Origin: Straminergon stramineum
Lineage: Eukaryota; Streptophyta; Bryopsida; Hypnales; Calliergonaceae
DNA: 64,000 nt
Direction: 5' to 3'
Assembly: GCA_963920665.1 (NCBI GenBank)
Contig: OY987268.1
Span: 17,610,501 to 17,674,500 of the forward strand
Part shown: piece by piece, positions 59,781 to 64,000 of the stretch
How positions within the stretch are numbered: position 1 is the stretch's first letter
How the letters are laid out: each line of letters opens with the position of its first letter
Position numbers and translations under genes: made by a program
Notes under the pieces: model-generated
Database searches by the model: none
Told to the model about the DNA's origin: nothing
Seen by the model: only the letters and a program-made list of their open reading frames with translations

Positions 59781-62700
59781 TCATATGGAAAGGTCTCTAA
59801 AGTGAACATTTTTCTGTGAATACATTCCCACAATGCATTCCAAATAGGTGTCCAAAGAATTTCGCAACTTGTTCTTCAAAAATGCTAGAAAGTAGAAGCA
59901 CCTTTCATCATCCATAGATCCCAAAACTTGAACAATTGCAACTTCAACCAGCTTATAGAATTCAAGAAATGCCTTCACTCTCAAAACAGTGCAAGAGTCC
60001 AAATAACGCCAAAGTCGGGTTAGTGGGTTCAAATCAAAGGGTGGCTCCACGTGTTTCTTAGCATTGTTTAACATTGCTAATTTAAGCAACCCTTGTTGGA
60101 CCTCTAAGCTATGCCTGTCCAAGATAGGTGAAATCAAATTCCTCACCTTGTCAATTTCCACCAACTTCGGCTCACAGTAAAATGACATGAGAATATCCAA
60201 GTGCTTCGGGAAGGTCTCCTCTACTTCACTTTGCAACCAATATTGCGGGTACAGTAAACCAAGTGCATCCATAACATGGTGGGAAGGGAAACATGCTTCA
60301 AGCTCTCTTAACAATTGTTGGGCTGCCCTTGCCAAAATCCAAAACATGAAGTCATCAACAACTTGGTGAAATGCACATCTAAAATGAAGTAAGTCATTGA
60401 GCTATTATTTACAGTAAATAGTACATGGACAACATTCTAGCAAAGAAAACCAAGTTTTCACATTTCCTGACTAAGTCCATTAATTAGCACCACCAACTTT
60501 ACAAGTTAGCTTGTAAATAACAAACATGTGCAAAAGCAATCTAAAGATAGTAGATAACAGAGGTTCCAAAGATGAAACTCAAAAGCTTAGTAATGAAATC
60601 CAATCCATTTATCTCCAAAAAAACTTAATTCATAAGCTTTACAACTTCCTTTACAAGAACTCATTTAAGTACAAATGTAACTAAAGAAAGCTAGCTGAAC
60701 TTATAAAATCAGTTAGCCAAAAAGAAGAATTAGGCAACTGAATGTATCCCAAAATGATAATTGTAGTGCCTGAGGTGGTTTGGAAGTAACAGTAGATTTA
60801 GACGTCTTTGCTTAATCCCACTAAGTTACAACCCTGCCATAGGCATCCCAGCAGCTTCACAAGGTTATTGTTTAATTTATTACCTATTTGCTGCAAGCTA
60901 CCTAAGGTAATCTCAGCTCAAACTTTTTTTTGGTACTCAAGTGGATTTTAACCTTTCAAGAAACAAAGGACCTCAAATCACCACATAAGGTGATATTTTA
61001 TTGATATTCAATTCCTTGGAAACAAGTGAATGATGACATTCTTTTTAGTCCTTTGTGTCTAAAAGTAAGAGAATAAATTTTTTATAGAAATGTCCCTTTT
61101 GTGTTAAAAACAAAAATAAAAAACTATACATGTACAAAAATGGAAAGGTTAGGACACTAATATAAACATGGTTGAATCTGGACTCCAGAGATGCTCTGTA
61201 CAATAAAGCAAATATGTCTACTACTTCTAAGCATCACCACTTTTGAGCAAAATAAGGCAAAGTACCACTTTCGAGCATCACCATATAAATCATTGCTACA
61301 TCCTTAACAAGAAAGACATTTGGTACAAGGCAATAGGGAAATGGCACAATGTATAGATATGAGAGTTAAGAATTACCAGTGCATTCCATCTTGGTAGCAC
61401 TAACCAAGGACGATAGCACTTCCCAATGCATAGGTGTACTTGCATACACCGCCCAAATTTTTTCACCATTAGCCACGAAGACAAGTTGTGTAGAGTTGTT
61501 GTTCAAGTCCGAGATCCATTTCAGGTGGATTCGGCTATGCAAACAATCAAGGATGTTCTTAAAGGCCCAAAACTCATCTGTTGCGTATGCTATACTCTTG
61601 TCAATGTAAAGAGTAAACAATTGCCCCTTTGCAATTTTTAAGGCAGCCCTGAAGTCACGGATATATACATCACGTTTCTAGGCAAAAGTAATCAGTAAAT
61701 CCAATGTCTCCAACAACGGCATCAATGCTGTCATCCCAAGCAAAGTATAAGGATCCAGCATCAAATCTAGACATTTCTGTAAACAAGACAAAATTTACTG
61801 TCAATTTTCCATCATAACAAGCAAGCATAAACTTAGTCCATATATCAAATAAATCTATGAATCCTAAATAACAATCCAGCCCTACAGGTAGAACCAAGAC
61901 TCATGCAATCAAATAAAACATGAATACATTTGTGGGCATCATTAATAAAGTTGAGGGCAAATCATAGAATGATCTACAGCAATATAAAAATATGCAGAAC
62001 TCACACCAAAAAGAGACAAGGGAATATGCACCAAATCAAAGCATAGTAATTAGAAGTTAAACCACAACTTCAGTGACCCAAGCTGAAAATGATGTATAGA
62101 AAAAAGGCTCACAAATGACGGAGTACTTCTTCGATGAAGGTGAAGGTACTCTAAATTGATAGTCACAATACAGTAATCAATTGCCCTAGCTAGCAGTGAA
62201 ACCAAAATATGACTAAATCTTGGGACTTGAGCTATTTCCTTTACAATCCTAAAGCCATTACTGCACCCTCTTTTATTTTAGAAAAAAAAAAGTGAAGGCA
62301 ATAGAAAAAATAGATCAGTACCTCAGTGGCATTGTTTTTTGCATAGTCGGCCTTCATTTTCACCAATAGAGTGCAATAATTAGCCAAAAGCCGATGCAAG
62401 GGCTCCAACAACGAAACCCATCTTGTAGTAACTTGAAGCAAAGGCTTCAACCCTTTAGTTTTCATAACTTTAGCTAACTTTTGGTATTCACACAATCGCT
62501 TCGGACTCTTGCTGAAATAAGCATGTGTCTTTTGAATCACTTGCTCCAAGACTGTAAATATTGGCAATGTAGATACGGATTTCGCTGCAAGGTTGCATCT
62601 ATACTCCATGTAGTGAACCCCTACATGAAAAGGTGCAAACTTTGTTTGCAATTGCATTGTAACCCCACTTCTAGCACCTTGAAAAGTACTAACTCCATTG

Positions 62701-63532
62701 GCACCAAAACAAAGCAACCTCCTCAAAATTTGCTCCAATGTCACATCTCCACTACATTCCAAGGTCTTCACAATGACCAAGGTAAGTATGTCTACACCAG
62801 CTCCATCCGTCAAGTGTTGTACAAAAATCAATTGAGGAACCTGCACATAATTCTCAACTATGTAAGCGTGTATACAAAGCCAACTCCCATTATCCATGGA
62901 AGTGACTTTGTCACACGTTATAGCAACAAAGGGAGCAATAGATATCTTTTTTTTGATAGACTCCTTCACTTGCTTGTACGTAAATTTTGCCATTTTTCAG
63001 CCAGAGCTATCTATCCAATGCATACGAGGAAGATTCGGAACATTGAGGAAGGTGTACAAGCCTTGTCTTTCTTCATGTATCAACATTGGATGGCCAGATG
63101 AGAGGATTTGGAAAATTGTGCTGAGTTGCACAACTTTCTTGGACTTCGCTGTAGAAATAGTCACGTTCACTTACTGGAGGACAGAAGTGGGCTGTCTTGC
63201 ATTAAAATATCGTAAATTGATTTGATGATGACAAGTTCTCGAAATATACCACTCCCCTGCCTTCACATTGTACTTGGGTATGTTGAACGCGGCCTTCCTT
63301 CTACCCTCATGCTTCGTAAGCGTGCCCCACTTGGGCCCCAAAATCTTTTTTTTCTTTCAAATGTACAACAGACTTTGCACTTAATGAGGTGTACTTGACC
63401 ATCATTTCCTCGAATGGGTTCTGCCCAAACTAGTTTTGTAGCCCATTCATTTTGAAATCGTCTAGTGCGATCATAATTTACCTTTGGTTTTTTGGGAGGG
63501 GGGACTCCTTCAAAATCATCATCAAATTCCAT
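59781..63532 (-). pseudogene. Broken hAT-like transposase with N-terminal zinc finger
   Basis: Fragments in transposase order run down the minus strand. 63532-63263 carries a TTF/BED-like N-terminus (RRFQNEWATKLVWAEP, IKCKVC). The frame shifts at a T8 run (63346-63353), after which the other frame continues GPKWGTLTKHEGRRKA to a stop near 63180. 62993-62241 is the RNase H-like core (APFVAITCDKVTSMDNGSW, VTTRWVSLLEPL). 61620-61366 gives STQLVFVANGEKIWAVY. 60347-59781 ends with the hAT dimerisation motif (DDERCFYFLAFLKNKLRNSL, ECIVGMYSQK). Introns may explain some gaps, but the frameshift and stops make a full protein unlikely. It resembles ZNF862-like hAT proteins. Terminal repeats were not located. 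Confidence 0.75.
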
Positions 63533-64000
63533 TTCACCCTCTCTATATGAAATTTTGACAAAATCTGCTCGTAATTGGTGGCGAGTTTGAATATTTACTG
63601 CTGTGGAAGGAGATTGCGTACAATTCGTGCTTCCTATCTGCGACTCAAGAGGAGGCGGTGTGAGCCCTCAAGTTGGCACTTGGAACTCAGGGTTTTTTTT
63701 TTTTTTTGTTTTAGTCAGTATTTTAGCATAATTATATGCAAAAATGCATAAAAAGAGTGTTTGAGTGGTATTTGGTAGAAGTCCCTACCAATATAGTGAG
63801 GGGTCATCTTAGAAGTGTAGAGTATATAAAATACTCAAATTTTATACTTCTAAGGCCTAGTTGAGAGTCTGAGAGGTCGACTAAGTGTTTCCGAGAGAAC
63901 TAAGGGTTTGAGTGTTAGCCAATCCTAGTAGTTGTCCATGTTAAACTAAGTCTTACAATGGCATGTGACAAGCTGGCTAAGTCTATTTTAGGTCTAGAGA
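63533..64000. other. Flank of the hAT-like pseudogene
   Basis: Upstream flank of the minus-strand hAT-like reading frame. It contains a T15 run at 63693-63707. No gene recognised. Confidence 0.4.

Noticed and set aside
62481..63225. Long plus-strand open frames near the right end
   Set aside because: Antisense shadows of the hAT-like transposase core, which reads convincingly on the minus strand.
1..64000. CRISPR arrays, operons or other prokaryotic features
   Set aside because: The genes have spliceosomal introns and plant families; the 37-bp and 44-bp repeats are tandem without unique spacers.

Overview
The window reads as nuclear DNA of a land plant. It carries a cytosolic ribosomal protein gene with plant-style introns, a short plant-type INO80/IES6 subunit, a plastid-type P-class PPR protein and an RPW8-like resistance-type coiled coil, set among MITEs, solo LTRs and decayed pogo-like and hAT-like transposases. 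The protein sequences and the standalone RPW8-like gene make me favour a bryophyte (moss-like) genome. That is inference; no species can be named from the sequence alone.

Layout. 1-10.4 kb: AT-rich edge, then about 9 kb of CpG-containing sequence without a recognisable gene, with small MITEs at about 0.8-1.0 and 9.7 kb. 10.4-19.5 kb: CpG-poor transposon territory holding a TTAA-flanked element, a 44-bp minisatellite and a dead pogo/Tigger-type transposase gene. 19.8-22.7 kb: a TA-flanked MITE and the four-exon RPL18A (eL20) gene on the minus strand. 25.3-28.0 kb: a CpG-rich island with the three-exon INO80C/IES6 gene on the minus strand, just downstream of a duplicated piece of RPL18A. 28-39 kb: AT-rich sequence with a CACTA-like foldback MITE, a 4.07-kb LTR-like element with a perfect 5-bp target duplication, and a second, CpG-depleted RPL18A fragment. 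39.2-44.6 kb: remains of an unidentified multi-exon minus-strand gene, interrupted by two solo LTRs of one family in opposite orientations. 45.0-45.4 kb: eleven 37-bp repeats, each holding a small palindrome. 47.9-53 kb: second gene island, with a Harbinger-type MITE, a two-exon PPR gene and an intronless RPW8-like gene, both on the plus strand. 54-64 kb: AT-rich sequence, a second copy of a short TTAA-type MITE, and a broken hAT-like ZnF-transposase gene on the minus strand.

The four gene models (RPL18A, INO80C, PPR, RPW8-like) were assembled by eye from splice signals and conserved protein sequence. They serve unrelated jobs: cytosolic translation, chromatin remodelling, organelle RNA metabolism and possibly immunity. 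The more unusual observations are the triple occurrence of RPL18A 5' sequence, an open reading frame that rejoins exactly when a solo LTR and one target-site copy are removed, a palindrome that differs between two LTR copies by paired compensating changes, and TTAA-flanked CCC...GGG elements that resemble piggyBac ends.
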